Assembly: GCA_030141605.1 (NCBI GenBank)
Contig: JAQGDQ010000012.1
Location: 1,072,359 to 1,136,358 of the forward strand
Source: Tubiluchus corallicola
Lineage: Eukaryota; Priapulida; Priapulimorpha; Priapulimorphida; Tubiluchidae
Reading direction: 5' to 3'
Length of the DNA stretch: 64,000 bases
Part shown: one piece after another, positions 25,127 to 38,748 of the stretch
Numbering within the stretch: position 1 is the first letter of the stretch
Layout of the letters: every line of letters begins with the position of its first letter
Notes under the pieces: generated by a model
Seen by the model: the letters and a program-made list of their open reading frames with translations, nothing else
What the model was told of the DNA's origin: nothing
The model's database searches: none
Made by a program: the position numbers and the translations under genes

Positions 25127-25438
25127 CTCAGGTTAGTGAAAATTGTAAAAAATTTGTGGTGCTGCTGTTAACATGAATTTATGGGGGGATACATTAAACA
25201 TGAAAGTGAAACAACTAAGTAAGCTATGCAACAAAGAAATAAAATGAAAAATATGAAATGATGATTAACAAAATATGTAAAGCATTTAACTAACCGATTA
25301 AAACAAAAAACTAGAAAAAAGTCAAACCAAAAAACAAAAAAAAACATAAATAATAAATCAGTGAAAGAAACAAAATATGTAGTAATAAACTCAAACAAAA
25401 TAAAATATAGCAATGGGTTACAAAGTTTAGAGAAGGAG

Positions 25439-25479
25439 GGGATGGCGAAAGACCAAAAGGTCATCTAGTCTGCTATCCC
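25439..25479. repeat. LINE 3' UTR hairpin, copy 3, with compensating changes
   Basis: GGGATGGC (25439-25446) pairs with GCTATCCC (25472-25479). Compared with copy 2, one G-C pair has become A-T and one A-T has become G-T wobble, so pairing is kept. The loop contains GACCAAAAGGTC. A third, 5'-half-only copy (GGGGTAGCGAAAGACC) lies at 24783-24799. Confidence 0.75.
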
Positions 25480-28400
25480 TACACAGTGAGTCTACTAATT
25501 TCAACATGGCGAGCAAATATTATTAGAACAAAATAAAGACTAGTATAGGAAAACAGATCAAAATTAAATTAATAGCAAACAATTATGATAAATGAAATTA
25601 CCATATTACGCAAAACAAAGTGAAAACAAAATTAATTATAAAGCAGAGTTCTATGTGCAAAACTACCTAATTAACAGCAAAATAGTTAACAAATTAATTT
25701 GGCTATGCAATAGTGGCACTAAAAGAAGCAAAACTGCATGTACCTGTAAGGCCATAATGGTTTTAAACTAAATGAATAATAAATAACTGTATATTATTAA
25801 TGCTATTTTTAATATGATTATCGACCAAAAATGACTAATAAATTTAATAAGGTAAATATCACTGATAAACGCAATCCAAAAGTGTGTTTCATAATAATTA
25901 TATTAATGATATTATGGTAAGACCATTTTAACTATTATATTAATACTATTCAAACCTGGTTATATTATTTTAAATTTAAAGAGATATGCCATTTATGATT
26001 AAAGTGTATTAGGTTTATAAGGTACGGTACGGTTACAAGTATGGTAAATAATTAATACTGGTGTGGTCATGTTTGAACTTGTGCATTACTTATAACAAGA
26101 CAACATTGTAAGTACAGGTTTAGGTTGACTGTTAGTTAATTAATGATGATGCAATAAAGCAGTCAACATAAACAGTAATAAAATAAACTAGCAGCAGAGA
26201 TGGCAGACAAGAAAAAGAAAAGCAAATTTAAATGTAAATAGATAGTGTTTTAAACTGTATTACCAAACAATATAATTTCTTTATCTTTAATTGGCACTAT
26301 AATTATGTATTAAATTCAATGTATACTAGTTGGCTAATGCATGTAGTGAGTTTGTATTTTTATTTGCACTACCCAGCTTATTCCATAAAATTACACCTCT
26401 GTGCTTAATAGAATTATCAACCCCGATAATGTCTGATACCTAGTTTGATAAAATTCGTCACTTGTAGCAGACCTTATTGAATAATTGTGTATTTGACTAA
26501 TTTTTACAAAATAGTTATTGTATAATTCAGGGAACAGATTGTTAGTATATCTGTACATAAATTTAGCTAGTTCCAGTTTGCAAATGTGTCTTAGTTTTAG
26601 TAGTTGGAGGTTGATGTATGAATGAGTTGCATGATCGCGAATTTTGGCAAATGTTATTATTTTTACAATTTTGTTTTGTGCAGTCATCACAGGCTATAGT
26701 GCACTAGCAGATGCAGTTCCCCAACTTAATACATAATACTGCAAGTAGGGGTAAACCAGGGGTAAACCATTTTAAGAGTTGAGATGTCCACATAATGTCT
26801 TAATTTTGTCATCATACCAATAGTTTTGTTCATTTTAGATGAAATATTTTGCATATGCATGTACCAAGACAATTTATAGTCTATGAAGATGCCAAGATAT
26901 TTGATGTATAGTACTTGCTGGATGAGGCTATTATTCATACATACTTCGAAGTTGTCAGGAATATTAATGGATTTTCTAGATATTATCATATACTTCGTTT
27001 TATTTAAGTTAACGGTCAGACAATTGGAGTATAACCACTTTTCTGCTTTGACTAATTCTTAATTTGCTCTCAGCTCGAGGTTTACAATATTAGTATCTTC
27101 TAAGGAAGAGATTGGTATCATCAGCAAATAGTCTATGGTTAAAATCGGAGCCATTGGGTAAGTCATTTATGTACAGCAAAAATAGTAATAGACCGAGTGT
27201 TGAGGCTTGAGGGACACCACCAAACGACTGTACAAAGATCAGAATAGTGATTATTGAATGAAGTGAAATGTTGTCGATTGTGCAAATAGGATTTGGAAAG
27301 ATGAAGTGCATGCCCACGTACCCCATAATGCTCAAGTTTTTTTAGTGGGATTTTGTGATTTATCCAGTAACTAAGTTCTGATCCAGACTGAGAAGAAGAT
27401 TATCGACAATTTCTGCACATGCCAGTGCTGTAGAGTGGTTTTTCCGGAAACCGAACTGATATTTGGTACTAATATTGTGCTTGACAAGAAAACAACGCAA
27501 TCTGCTATAAATTAAAGATTCAAAGATTTTATATAGAGGGAACAGAAGTGAAATGGGGCGATAGATAGATGGGTTGTTGTGGTCACCTGCTTTAAAAATT
27601 GGAATTAGTTTAGCTAATTTAAGTAAATCAGGAAATACAGAAGCAGTTGGGTGCGAGGACATTACCAGCAATTTTATAGAAGTAAACAGGAATGTCGTCT
27701 GGCCCAGGTGCTTTATTTTGATTTAAGTTACTTATGGCAGTGTGTACTTCCTGTTCCTGTACAGGAGTAATAAATAAGGAGTGTGGATTAGCATTACCCA
27801 TGTAGTCTAGATATACTTGACCACCAGCTTGCGTAATTCTATTAACGAGATTAGTACCAATATTTGCAAAAAACTCGTTGAACTGATTAGCTATCACTGT
27901 TGGATCTTTTGTTTCAGCTCCATTAAAAGCTATCTTGTTAGGAAGTATATGTGATTTATTTTTAATTCGAACAACGTCATTAATGTTAAGCCATGTTTTT
28001 TCATGTTATTTTTATTTTCTGTTAGAAGTTTATTAAAGTAATTTTTCTTGGATTGTTCTTTGATATGGTTTAGTTTATTTGAATAATTATTGTATTGCCG
28101 TTTTTATATAGTGAATTAGATAGTTTGTGTGACGTGTACATTTTGCTATGAGTTTTAATAGATTGTAATATACCAGTAGTTACCCATGGTTTACTAAAAG
28201 TTTGTTTTTTCGAGAAAGAGTTTTTAGAGGTACATGGATGTTCACTGTTTGTAAAAACTGTTCTGCGAACTTATTAAAGAAGCCATTTATGTCATCATCA
28301 CGTGCATCTAAGTTAGTCATATTTCTTTGTAGCTCGTTTATGAATAATTGACAGCTAACGTTTTTTGTGGATCTAATGTTTTTCTTATATTGTTGTTTAT

Positions 28401-29154
28401 AAAGATGAGCAGATTTTGTTAAAGCAAATATAGGAAGGTGATCAGAAACTTTATACAGAATGGCACCTGCATATATGGGTGTATTGGTACAAATTGATTA
28501 GAGAACACTGTATTGATAGAGTCATTTATACATGTTTTCTTTTGCTGTTGCAGCAGGTCAATATTGATATCCCCACAGATATACCCTGTTTTGCCTGATT
28601 TATTGATTTTACTTAAGGATTCACTTAATTCTTCATGGAAATGAGGCACAGAATTATTGGGATGTCTATATATGACACTAAAAATTATTGTTTTTTTATT
28701 GTTGATTGGGGTAAGTTCAAGCCAGATGTCTTCAACTTGAATTCTGCTAACTGTGTTTGGTGCTTTTAGTACACTTAATTTTTAAATCTGGCCTCTCAGT
28801 ATACTGCAATTTATATATATATATATATGTATATACCTACTCCCCCTGCTAGTGAAGAAGAGTTTTGCTGAAGAATATTTGGTATCCTGGTATGTGGCAG
28901 AAAAATGCCGAGTTAACATGAAGTCGAGTTTCTGATATTGCAATAATATCAGGCATCTCGTTAAAAGCATGCAAAACATCACACATACTGCTAAAGTTTT
29001 TAGTAAGACTGTTAGTATTGAAATGGATTAGTAAGAGATCTGCTGGTGATTTAGATAAGCTTCGGTCAGTATTTAGAGTAGGAAGGTTAAAGTACTTACA
29101 CTCGTGCTGCAATCTATAATTATCAGGATCAATAGGGTTCTGAATACTCCATGT

Positions 29155-29506
29155 CCTTTAGCCCTGGGACTGATTTGGTGACCACTCTATTGTCTCGATA
29201 GGTTGGTGATGACAAGATGTGGTTCCGTACCACTGATGCATATTCCAGATGAGGTCTAACAATATATATATAGCCTCATAACCATATTGTTTTGATAACC
29301 ATCCCTAGTTGTCTTCTTGCAGTTTTTACCTTTTCCAAATTATGTCTGTTGAAGAAGTTGTTATCCACATACTCGCAAGGCCTCTTTCCACTTGTACATT
29401 GTTCACGTCCAAGTTCACATATGTTGTTTCCATCTGGTATATAATATTCCTCATGCTTGTGTGTGTTTATATGTAGTATATGACACTTTGATGGATTCAA
29501 TCTCAT
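29155..29506 (-). mobile_element. Second LINE fragment, C-terminal RT region
   Basis: The minus strand begins MRLNPSKCHILHINTHKHEE and continues with KVKTARRQLGMVIKT. After a frame change it reads VRPHLEYASVV. These are the post-palm motifs (KC-xLHI, A-LG-I-RT, LVRPHLEYAS-VW) of CR1/Jockey-type reverse transcriptases. It is not continuous with the LINE ending at 29112, whose endonuclease start it adjoins, so it is a separate insertion fragment. Confidence 0.7.
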
Positions 29507-29791
29507 CTGAAACTATTCACATGAATTGTAAAGATGAGAAAGTAACCATTGTTTTGTGCTGGTAAGCAGAGTTAATATATATGTCTGCACCAAGCAATCA
29601 ATATTATAAAGTTTCTAAAAATGCCACCATTAAGTCGTGCCATATAAGAATAATGTGATTGGTATAAGAATTGTATAAGACTGACAGGTATAAGAGTATT
29701 ATGATTCACTGATATCACCATTTCAGACTGAAATGCTTATACATGTATTCTTATGGTTAAGTATTATATTCTTTCAGGATAAGACAAGACC

Positions 29792-32700
29792 ATGGCTAAT
29801 GATGTGAACCAGAATTATGAATCCGTGGAAGCTCTTCGCGTGTCACAGGTATTATAGAATAAAAACTGAATGTACCAAATGTAAGATTTCTTTGCCTGAT
29901 GTGGGTGACACCATAGGCTGCTGTAAAATAATTAAAATGAATAATTGTAACAATTTTTGCCTATAGGCATTAGAAACTATCATAAAGGTATAAACTATTT
30001 TTAAATTGTAGTAAATTTTTATTTTTAGTACCTATGTATTTTGAGATTATCATATTTTTATGTTCATGTGAGATCTGATAAATTTAACAAAAGCGCCTAC
30101 AGACATTTAGATAAGTAAAAAACCATACTTATAAGCATAGAGGAGTGGTTTGCTGTCTTTAATAAAAAGGGAGTCTGCTTTTTTGTTTTCCAAAAATCAC
30201 TCCAGTAAGATAGCATGTACCACTTGAAGGATAGGAGATGGCATTTTGGGTTTATTTTACTGTTATGACTCAGACTTAGAAAAATATAACAAAAAAAGTT
30301 GTAGAAAACTGTGTGTAAAACACAAAGTTAATTTATACTACCACTGTTTAGAAATTTTCTGACGCAATGGTAGCCACCATTCACTTGAAAATTATTACAT
30401 AATTGGTGGACATCCTGACTTTTCGTAATCGCATAGTGGCTTTCCACAAGTATGTACGGCTAAAACTAATATAAACTTCCACAGCTTAGGTACTGTTCAT
30501 GGAAAAATATTACAAAATTAGCTATCTTAAGTTTTTCTAAAAATTTATTATACTTTTGATGGAAATTGACAGTTTGCTGCTTTTCTTCAGTCAATGAACG
30601 GCGTCACTGGTGTTCAAAATGGGAGTGTGAAATGATCGTGATTAAAAAGTAATTTTACTAATTACAGGCGGTGCTTATCGGACTTTTATTACTAAATTCT
30701 TCTAACATTTTTCGTGAACACCGAAATAAGCCTAATTCCCATAGGCAAGGGCTTTCCTTTAAGAATCTGTCATGGTGGAAATCCATGATGCCATCATTAC
30801 GAAAACTTGTTTTTTGATTTGCTCACATGTTTGCAGTTTCTGGCTTTTGTATCAAAATCTGGCAAAGCGATGATTAATCAAATTTATTGGAACTCTACTA
30901 TGATTGTTTTAATATCTTGATTTTAATAGCTGCTAGTGTTGTTGAAAGTCTTGTTGAAAAATTCATTAATTGCTCATCAATTGTTTGCAGCTTGATTCTG
31001 CACTTCTGGACCTTGAGGTCTTGCAGTTGATGCAAAATCAGTGGAGCAAGGCTTTTAAATATTGCAAGGTAAGGGGTGTATTAGTGGTCTAGTTCAGACA
31101 GTGACCAAGAACCTAGAGTAGGCAAAAATAAGCAGTGTATATGTAATCTCGTATACACAATTCAGCTGCTGCTTGGAAGTTCTTATGAAACTCCTAGCAT
31201 AACATAATTTAATAATCTTCCTGAGAAACATCAACACCTAACAGTAAGTAATTTTAATAAAGTTTCGTTGTTTTCAAAATTAATTGAATTGATATTAAGT
31301 AATATCACTAACTTTTCTTAGTCATTGTTGCCAGTGATTACGTGTTGTATTATCCATATTGACCTGGAAATGTTGAAGTTTAAAAGTTAGTAATATAAAA
31401 AATCTGTTGATTTTCTGTGCCCTTCCCATACACAGAATAGCAAAGGTTTTTTTAACAAATATCCCATTCTCTTACTTTTGCATGGAAGCCAATGGCAAGC
31501 GAGCATTTTATGTACGTATTCAATTCAGTAAATGCTAACTAAAAGCAAATTTGGCTATTGGCATATTAATTATCTTCATTCTTCTACATTGGTTTATCAC
31601 AACATACAGAAAGTTTGTAATATAGTTTTTATCTGTAGCATAAGCCATTTTACGTTTCTTTATAAAACAGTGTGTGCTGTAATTATTTTTGCACTGAGAA
31701 AATTGTTTCACTACTAGCCAGTCTGCTTTCATTTTATTGTGCGCACCTTAAAGTAACCACAATGAAAAGTAACAACATGATTTCACATGTACTAATTTGC
31801 AGATGACATAGCACCCCTAGAAACTGTGAATTTTATAAATTTTTACTCATTAATTTATTCAATAAGTTGATCGTTTACTTTCTTTCTCAGTAATAAGGTT
31901 TTGCTTGCAGTACTTATTAGAACTCGTTTTTGGTACATTTTTGACAACTGCAAACTGTTAGGTCAAGTAGTGTAGAGAGTTATCTGTCATCTTTTTGCAA
32001 ATATTTTACAAGTTTTAAAAATACTCCAAATTCAGCAAATTCTGTCACTTCGGAGCAGCTGAAAGTGCTTAGACCTCTCCAATTTTAATGCCTGCATGCA
32101 CAGGGGACACTTGCGGAGTCATTTTTCCTTTTTTCAAAGTTGAAACAACCTAAAGCGATTCTGTTTATTGATAACTTTAACTGAATTTAGCAGTTTAAAA
32201 TTTGAATAATTCCAGAGCTTAAGCAGCTGTGTTTAGAATCCAGTGCAAGCTATCTTCTATAACTTCAATAACTTTGTACTTTGGAAGTTTAAGAAGCTGC
32301 TTAACAATTTGAGGAGAATCACAAGTTAGAGGGGCAATTGACATAGCTTAGTTTTCGCTACCAACCTAACTTAGTGACCAAAGTTTCGAATGCTAGGTTT
32401 TGTTAGTAAATAGATGGCTGACCTCTAGAAAACCATTAGCAGGTCATTTCAGTTATTTCTCTCATTGAATAAGGATGTTTAAACACAAGAACATAGTTAA
32501 GACACCTCTGCCAGTTCAGTATTTCATTTTAGAGGATTAGCTCATTTGATTTTCTATTCTTTGTTTTTTGTAGCTGAACAAAATTGCTGCAATTCAGCCT
32601 GAACTGGAGGCTGTGATTGCTGTTTTGATATGGAAGGTTAGTTTTTTGTAACTTTATATTTTATTAGTTCTGTTTAACATATAATTCTGTGCAGGAGTGT

Positions 32701-35700
32701 AGAAGTTGCTTGTTATGTTCAGGCTACGAGACAGGATTTCTTTCTAAACCCCTTTTAACAGCTGAAGTACCGGAAACAATTGAACTAAGTTTATTGAGTC
32801 TAGAAACCCTATACTTGGATATTTCATTCTGGGTCCAAACGATTCTTGTTGTATAAACTTCATTTTAAGTGTTACCTCTACATGCCTGTTTTATCAGTAG
32901 ACCGGTTAATTTTAATTTCTTAATATATTACTTACTATTCAGTTCAAAGAGCTAATGTAATTTTGTATTGACATTATTGCCTCAAGATTGTTGACTTCAG
33001 AAAAGTATTTCGTGTTTAGTTCAATAGTTCATAGATGTGTTGCGATAATTAGATTTTCTGTTCATTGACATGTAATTTTTACAAAAAATCATGTGTATAG
33101 TATTAAGTCAAAAAAGCCATCAAATGTTTTGATATGTAGCATCAACATTGCATGTGTATTGTCACTTTTCAGTATACGCTTTTGGCTAGAGATGCAACAA
33201 TTGGGCAAGAACTATTGGACATTAAATACCTGCATCAGTCAACCAAGCACCCAATTTCTTATCGAGCCAAACTTATTTTTGCTTTTGTGATCACGGGAAA
33301 CCGCTACTTGAAGAACAGGATGTTTGATATACTGAATTTGGTGTCACTTAATCGTAATGACAGAGTGGGTATTGTGCACATACTAGAAAGTAAAATGCCT
33401 ATTAAATGTTTGTTATTGTGCACATCTTACATTTCAGAGTGCAATATAGCTCATACAGTTATTTTTGCATTTTAAGTTTAAGAGTTAGGAAGTGAAACAA
33501 AAGCTTTATGTGTAATATGAAGTAAATCTAGTAAAATAAAAAGCTTGACAGTTTCAATTATATTGTAATAATATCATGAGATAGTGAATAGCTGGATAGT
33601 CACAGTGTATGTGTGGCTATAAAGTTGCATGACCATTGGGAAAACTACTTCTGCGTGGTTTCACCGGATATGCTACCTTTGTTTTCTCCTTGTGGCAGGA
33701 TGTATGGGCAACTAAGACACCTCTGGTTCAGTGTCTTACCTCAGTATGTGTTTTTGGTTTGCCCTTACACTGAGTGCTAGATTCTGGCTTGCAGCGTGCA
33801 GGATTGTATAGAAAAAATTGCCTATTTATGCACATTTTTGATATTTGTCAGAATAGTGTACTTATCTTCTTTTGCAGTAGTGATGGTGTCACTCACTAAG
33901 CTCTTGAAGGTAAAAATTGTGCTGTATCTTGTATAAATATGTTTTTGTTTCACACTAGCTATATAACGAAATAATCACTTAGTGTCATAGCTTATGATAG
34001 GTCTTGCTCAATAATTTCGTTTTTAAGAGACAGTTTTTCGATACTTGCATATACTTCTTGTGTTCAGGTTATAAAGTTTCTACACTGGTTGGAAACATCA
34101 ATCAAAATTGCCTCTCTTGCCAATTTTCTAGTCTTCCTATGTCAAGGTCATTACCAACTGCTTTTGGAAAGAATTTTTGGATTTCGGGCATATTTTTCTA
34201 AGCAGCCAACTTTGAGACAGGTTAGATTGTTGTAGAATTAACTTAGTAAATATAATTAACAAACCTAAATCAACAAATTTTAAGAATTTTTTTCGAAATA
34301 AAAAGACTAAAGTATCCATATTGCATCAGGGATAGTTATAACTTTATTACCACATCACCTGATCAGATATTTTTGTGTTTATCTCAGTTGCTATAATGTT
34401 TGATTTGTGTTATTATTAATTATGGCGACTACTCTATGCAAACGAATGCTTCCTATGTCATGTAATGAAAACAAGAATGGCAGACATCATATTGGCTATG
34501 TATTCAATACTTTATATGGGTATGGTATGGCACAATGCAGACATCATACAAACTGTCAACTCCACTTCACCTTGTAAAGCTTTGATTGTGACTTGGAAAG
34601 GAAATTATTACTTTAGTTTATAGCAATAATAGCATACATTTATTTTTTTTATTTGGCTGTGAGTTTACTTTTAATGGGCATAGCCGCTACATGCATTCCA
34701 CAGATTGCTGGAATGATTGGATATAATTGCCATCTTGTTGTTGGTTTCTTGCCATGCTACCTAATGTCGAGAAAAGTAAGCATACATTTGCAAATGTGGT
34801 CCGGTTTCCTTCACCTGTTGGGGTTACCTCTATTGCTTTATTTTTATTTATTTTTAACCTTAACTTTTTTACATTTTTTTTAGCTGAGCTACGAATATAT
34901 GAATCGGGAGTTACTCTGGCATGGTTTTGCGGTATGTGCAATGTTCATGTTCATTTCATAACTGATATTTTGATGCATTTGTTGAATTATCTTTGATTTT
35001 TATTGAGTTTCTTTGTTTTTCACACAAAATGCTCTTTAATATACAAGTTGGAAAGAACAAACCAGTTAATAAAGTAACTGGTGACTGTGTATGTAAGCTT
35101 TGAGGTCGTAGATGTTGTCATACATGGGCTCCATTGTAAGGCATTATTTCACTTGTTCTTCTAGAGATTTGTAGCACTAGCACCTCATCTAGCCATTTGC
35201 GTAAAAATAGGACTCCATGTGTGTGTAATGTTTGATGCTTGATCAGTGATGCATAGTGCACATACATCAATGTGGAAGTGTTTCCATACGTACATATTGC
35301 ACAATCTGTAATGCATAATGCGTGATTCATATTTACTCTAACATATTCGCTATCGTCCGATCATGCAGCACTCATCATACAGCAATATGCAGATAGGAAA
35401 TTGCTGTTGCCTAAGTGATTTAGCGATTTTTCAAGTTTCCGGTGACCATTGTCGCTGAATTTGCTTCCTGGTCAGGTGAGTTTTGGTCACTGGACCTATA
35501 CACAGTAATATTTCTTTCAATTGATTTTTGAGAGGTGGAAGAAGCATTACAATTAAGTTGTTCTGTATCTATTTGCACTAAATGGTGATACGTGCCATGT
35601 TGTTTTCTCCCCTGCAAAATATTATGCATCGAAAACTTGCTTTCTTACCAATTTTTCTGCCCTGTAGTAAAAAATTTAAGCTAATATGCTACCACCTTGA

Positions 35701-38700
35701 TTAATTTGTGATCATTGTCATGCTGAAATTTCGACTTAGCCGTTGCTTCCAATTTTACGTTGTAAGATTGTTAATAGATATAACATTCACGGACTCATGG
35801 AAACAGTTTAACAGGCAATAGTACGCATTACTCATTATAGATCACAGACCACGCATCACATATTACATGCACATGGAGTCCTACCTTAAATTACAAAGAT
35901 GCGATGTAAATAACATTATGATTTGACGAATGTTTGAAATAAATGTCTATTTTGAAGGACGGTCTTAGTTAGAAAATATGAAACTTCTACATGGATTTGG
36001 GAGTTAAAGGAAAGGACAGGTTGTTTAGCATGTTGGGTTTATTTTACTGTTACCACTTAAACTTAGGTAAATATGACAAAGAAATTTGCAAAAAACTGTT
36101 TGCAATACATAAAGTTGATTTATACTACTGCCACATAGAAATTTTCATGTGCGGTGTTAGCCCTCATTTACTTGTAAATTTTCGTAAGCGCATCATGGAC
36201 TTTGGTAAGCATGCGCTGCTTAAAGTAATTCAAACTTCTGCAGCTTTCCTAATCTTTATGCAAAATTATCACAAAATTAGCAGTCTAAATTTTTTGCAAA
36301 TATTATACTTTGGACAGTGCACTGCTTTTCTTCAGTTGATGAGTGACATCATTGGTGGAAAAAACGGCATTCAAAACGGGAGTGCCCAGCATGAAGTGAT
36401 CACTATTTCAGCAACATGACTTTTTCAATTACATGAGACACTGATCACTTTTTTATTACTAAGTCAAACATTTTTTGCAAACATTGAAACAAGCCTAGCT
36501 TCCCAGAAGGCTCGACCCTTCCTATAAAAATTACATCGTACCTAAATTCAAAAGTGATTCAGCAATTGTTGATTTTGCATGTAAGTTTGAATGTCAGAGA
36601 CATTATACTGATACCATAGCAGCTAAGCATGTTATGCACATTTATTGACCGGGCTTGGTGTTGCCTACCTTGGTTATTAAACTGTCATACGTTTCGTTTT
36701 TATTTAATTCTTGCCAATCATTCTTGTTTGTATTGTTTTTATTGCTAGTCTATTCCATTCCAGGAGTTTCTGTTCTTTCTTCTGCCGCTGATTAATGTCC
36801 AGAGGTTGAAGAATTCGATCAAAAAAGTGTTTCGACCAGTTGTACCAACATCAGCTGCTACTCCTAGTCAAAAGGATATGGCTTATTGTGTTGTTTGTGG
36901 TTTGTCACCATGTGTACCACACATTATGGGTTGTCAGCATGTGTTCTGTTATTATTGTTTAATGGTATGTAAAGCATATTCATCAGAAATGTGTGCATAG
37001 CAATATCAAAAAGTAGTAGTATAAAAAGTGCAAGTTTCAATGTCATTTCCCACGGTATCCTACCCTCGTTTAATGTGACATTTGTATTTTCTTCATCTGT
37101 TCCGCAAATAGTAGTCCAAACACTGGTGGGTGATACCTGAAGCTAGTCAGATAACATGGAGTTCCCAACATCGAATGTAGTCGCAGCTGTTCTGTTAATA
37201 CTTTTTTATACAGTTTGACACTGTACAAGTTGAATGCAGTACATATCGAAGCATCACTGTTGTGGGACCTGATCAGTCATCATTGAACAATTTACTGAAA
37301 TGAGACCCTGAATCGACAGAGCTACAGTGATGGTAGTAATGCCTTACAAAACGTAGAACTAAAATTGTGAAATTGCAAAGAGTAAGAATTTTTAGAAGTT
37401 AGTTTTTGTTACTGTAAGTAGTTCTTTTTTGTTTTTGGAACTTTCAATGGAAATAACAGTTACTTTTAAATTTGAATTTTTCTAGAATCAAACCAAGAGT
37501 TTTTTAACTGCATCTTGCGTAAATATGATAGTCTGCCATTATGCTTTTCCTCAGTTCCATTGATTGTTATTATACAGCAGTTTCTGCTGTTCGAGTCAGT
37601 AGCGTGACTTTGTTCTAGCATGAGCTTTCACATTCTCATATCATACCAGATATGATAACTTGCGAAACAGTTTCTTTTTGAAGGAACTGTAACTCTGTTG
37701 TTACTTTTCTGACAGTAATGAATCAACTGCAACTGTGACTATTATCTTTTTGACTATATAACTTCTAACTGTAACGAGTTACATTCTCCAAAATGTAACT
37801 GTAACTATAACAACTACATTAGTAAAGGAACTATCCCAACACCGCTGAGCTATCTTACCTGGATATGTTTGCTTCCTCCGTCAATGAAGTAATTAAGTGG
37901 GGCAGTATGGCGGATAAAACTGCTCATAAATGTATCCTCATCAATTTATTGATTAAGCTCGGCTTCAATTGATATGCCCAATTTCACTATTGTTACCATT
38001 CAGCTTTCCACTTGTCTTTGGAGTGAAATAATGTTAATGTTACCCTGAAAGATGTATTTGGACATTTTCATGTATTATCTCGTAACATTGTGAAAGGAAG
38101 TGATAATAAATTTAGCAAAAGTTTGCATAAGTTGTGTAGAAAATAGGAATTTTAATCAAAGAATTAATTGAGAAAAATGTTAGAGTATGTGGTGTCTTTT
38201 TAAATTAATTGTTTTGTCTTCTTGTATGTAAATAATATCTGTGCTTTTTGTTGTTGTCAGTGTTTAATATTTGTTTTTCTTTTACTACTAGTCTACTAAT
38301 TTCTTTTAATCGAACCACTTACGTAACTTAACTGTACAATGTATATTCGAAAATAAATGATGTTAATAATAGTATTAATACCCAGATTGGTCTGTCAAAA
38401 GTCAACAGATTGCTACATGAAGCTAATTGTATATATTGTAAATTAAAGATCAAACCTGCACATGTGCACTTTAAATGATTATCACTAAGAAATGTGCCTT
38501 TATGCCAGTACTGATATTTTTTTGCTGCTACGGAACATTACATTTGCTAATTGGCCATCAATTAGTGTAAGTGAATTTAAGAAACCGCATAGTAGTCAGA
38601 GTAAAGTTGTTGTCTTTCTTGACGTGTGTTTTTTTTATAGGGTAATGTGCAAGCTGACCCCAGATTTTCCTGTCCAGAATGTGGGATGAATGCAGAGAAT

Positions 38701-38748
38701 AGTGATGTCTACGTAATAAAAATCAAAGCGGAGAAGCCAGTTTCTTGA
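29792..38748 (+). CDS. PEX2: Peroxisome biogenesis factor 2 (RING E3 ligase subunit), 10 coding exons, 326 aa
   Basis: Exons: 29792-29848, 30991-31068, 32574-32636, 33173-33364, 33699-33747, 33878-33909, 34068-34220, 34884-34931, 36764-36964, 38641-38748. All are GT-AG and the phases close to 981 nt. PEX2 is a peroxisomal membrane ubiquitin ligase that works with PEX10 and PEX12 to ubiquitinate the import receptor PEX5. Family wording is visible throughout: LRVSQLDSALLDLEVLQLM, the IWKYTLLARDATIGQELL segment, [50 protein letters not shown]. A complete C3HC4 RING follows: CVVC, C-Q-H-VFCYYC, CPEC. The human protein is 305 aa, so length fits. The start ATG sits 14 bases after a TTTCAG acceptor, so an upstream 5' UTR exon is likely. 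Exons 5 and 6 are the least certain, chosen by phase and by similarity to the membrane segment. Confidence 0.95.
30205..30680. repeat. Intronic dispersed repeat, copy 1 (PEX2 intron 1)
   Basis: It shares ordered blocks with 36020-36420 in direct orientation: TTGGGTTTATTTTACTGTTA, ATAAAGTT/CAAAGTTAATTTATACTAC, CATTCACTTG, TTTTCGTAATCGCAT, TACAAAATTAG, TTGCTGCTTTTCTTCAGT, GGTGTTCAAAATGGGAGTG. No protein is visible in this copy. Confidence 0.75.
35991..36530. repeat. Intronic dispersed repeat, copy 2 (PEX2 intron 8)
   Basis: Second copy of the repeat at 30205-30680. It contains a 142-codon open frame (35991-36419) that is interrupted in the other copy. No domain is recognised in it and I treat it as chance. 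Confidence 0.75.

Larger units (their letters stand above)
24770..29112 (-). mobile_element. LINE retrotransposon (CR1/L2/Jockey-like), decayed, minus strand
   Basis: Read from 29112 downward: an APE-type endonuclease start (HFNTNSLTKNFSS, then PDIIAISETRL); GYICGDINIDLL (28419-28649); the linker with LNQNKAPGPDDIP (27628-27897); the RT palm with KLIPIFKAGD, YRPISLL and QFGFRKNHSTALA (27360-27671); PQASTLGLLLFLLYINDLP and the catalytic FADDT (27090-27335); YLGIFIDYKLSW (26726-26989); and C-terminal residues down to 26391. The pieces lie in different frames with stops between, so the copy is dead. The 3' region 24784-25480 carries three copies of a GTAGCGAAAGACC motif, two forming hairpins. 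An EN+RT order with this RT wording places it in the CR1/L2/Jockey group; the exact clade is open. Confidence 0.88.

Noticed and set aside
25168-25464. Phe-rich 98-codon minus-strand frame
   Set aside because: It lies in the A-rich 3' region of the LINE and reflects poly-T composition.
34653-34883. Hydrophobic frame MAVSLLLMGIAATCIPQ in PEX2 intron 7
   Set aside because: PEX2 exons 7 and 8 join in phase and match the family without it; the frame ends in a poly-T splice tract.
35991-36419. 142-codon frame in PEX2 intron 8
   Set aside because: It lies in a repeat whose other copy is broken in all frames, and no motif is visible.
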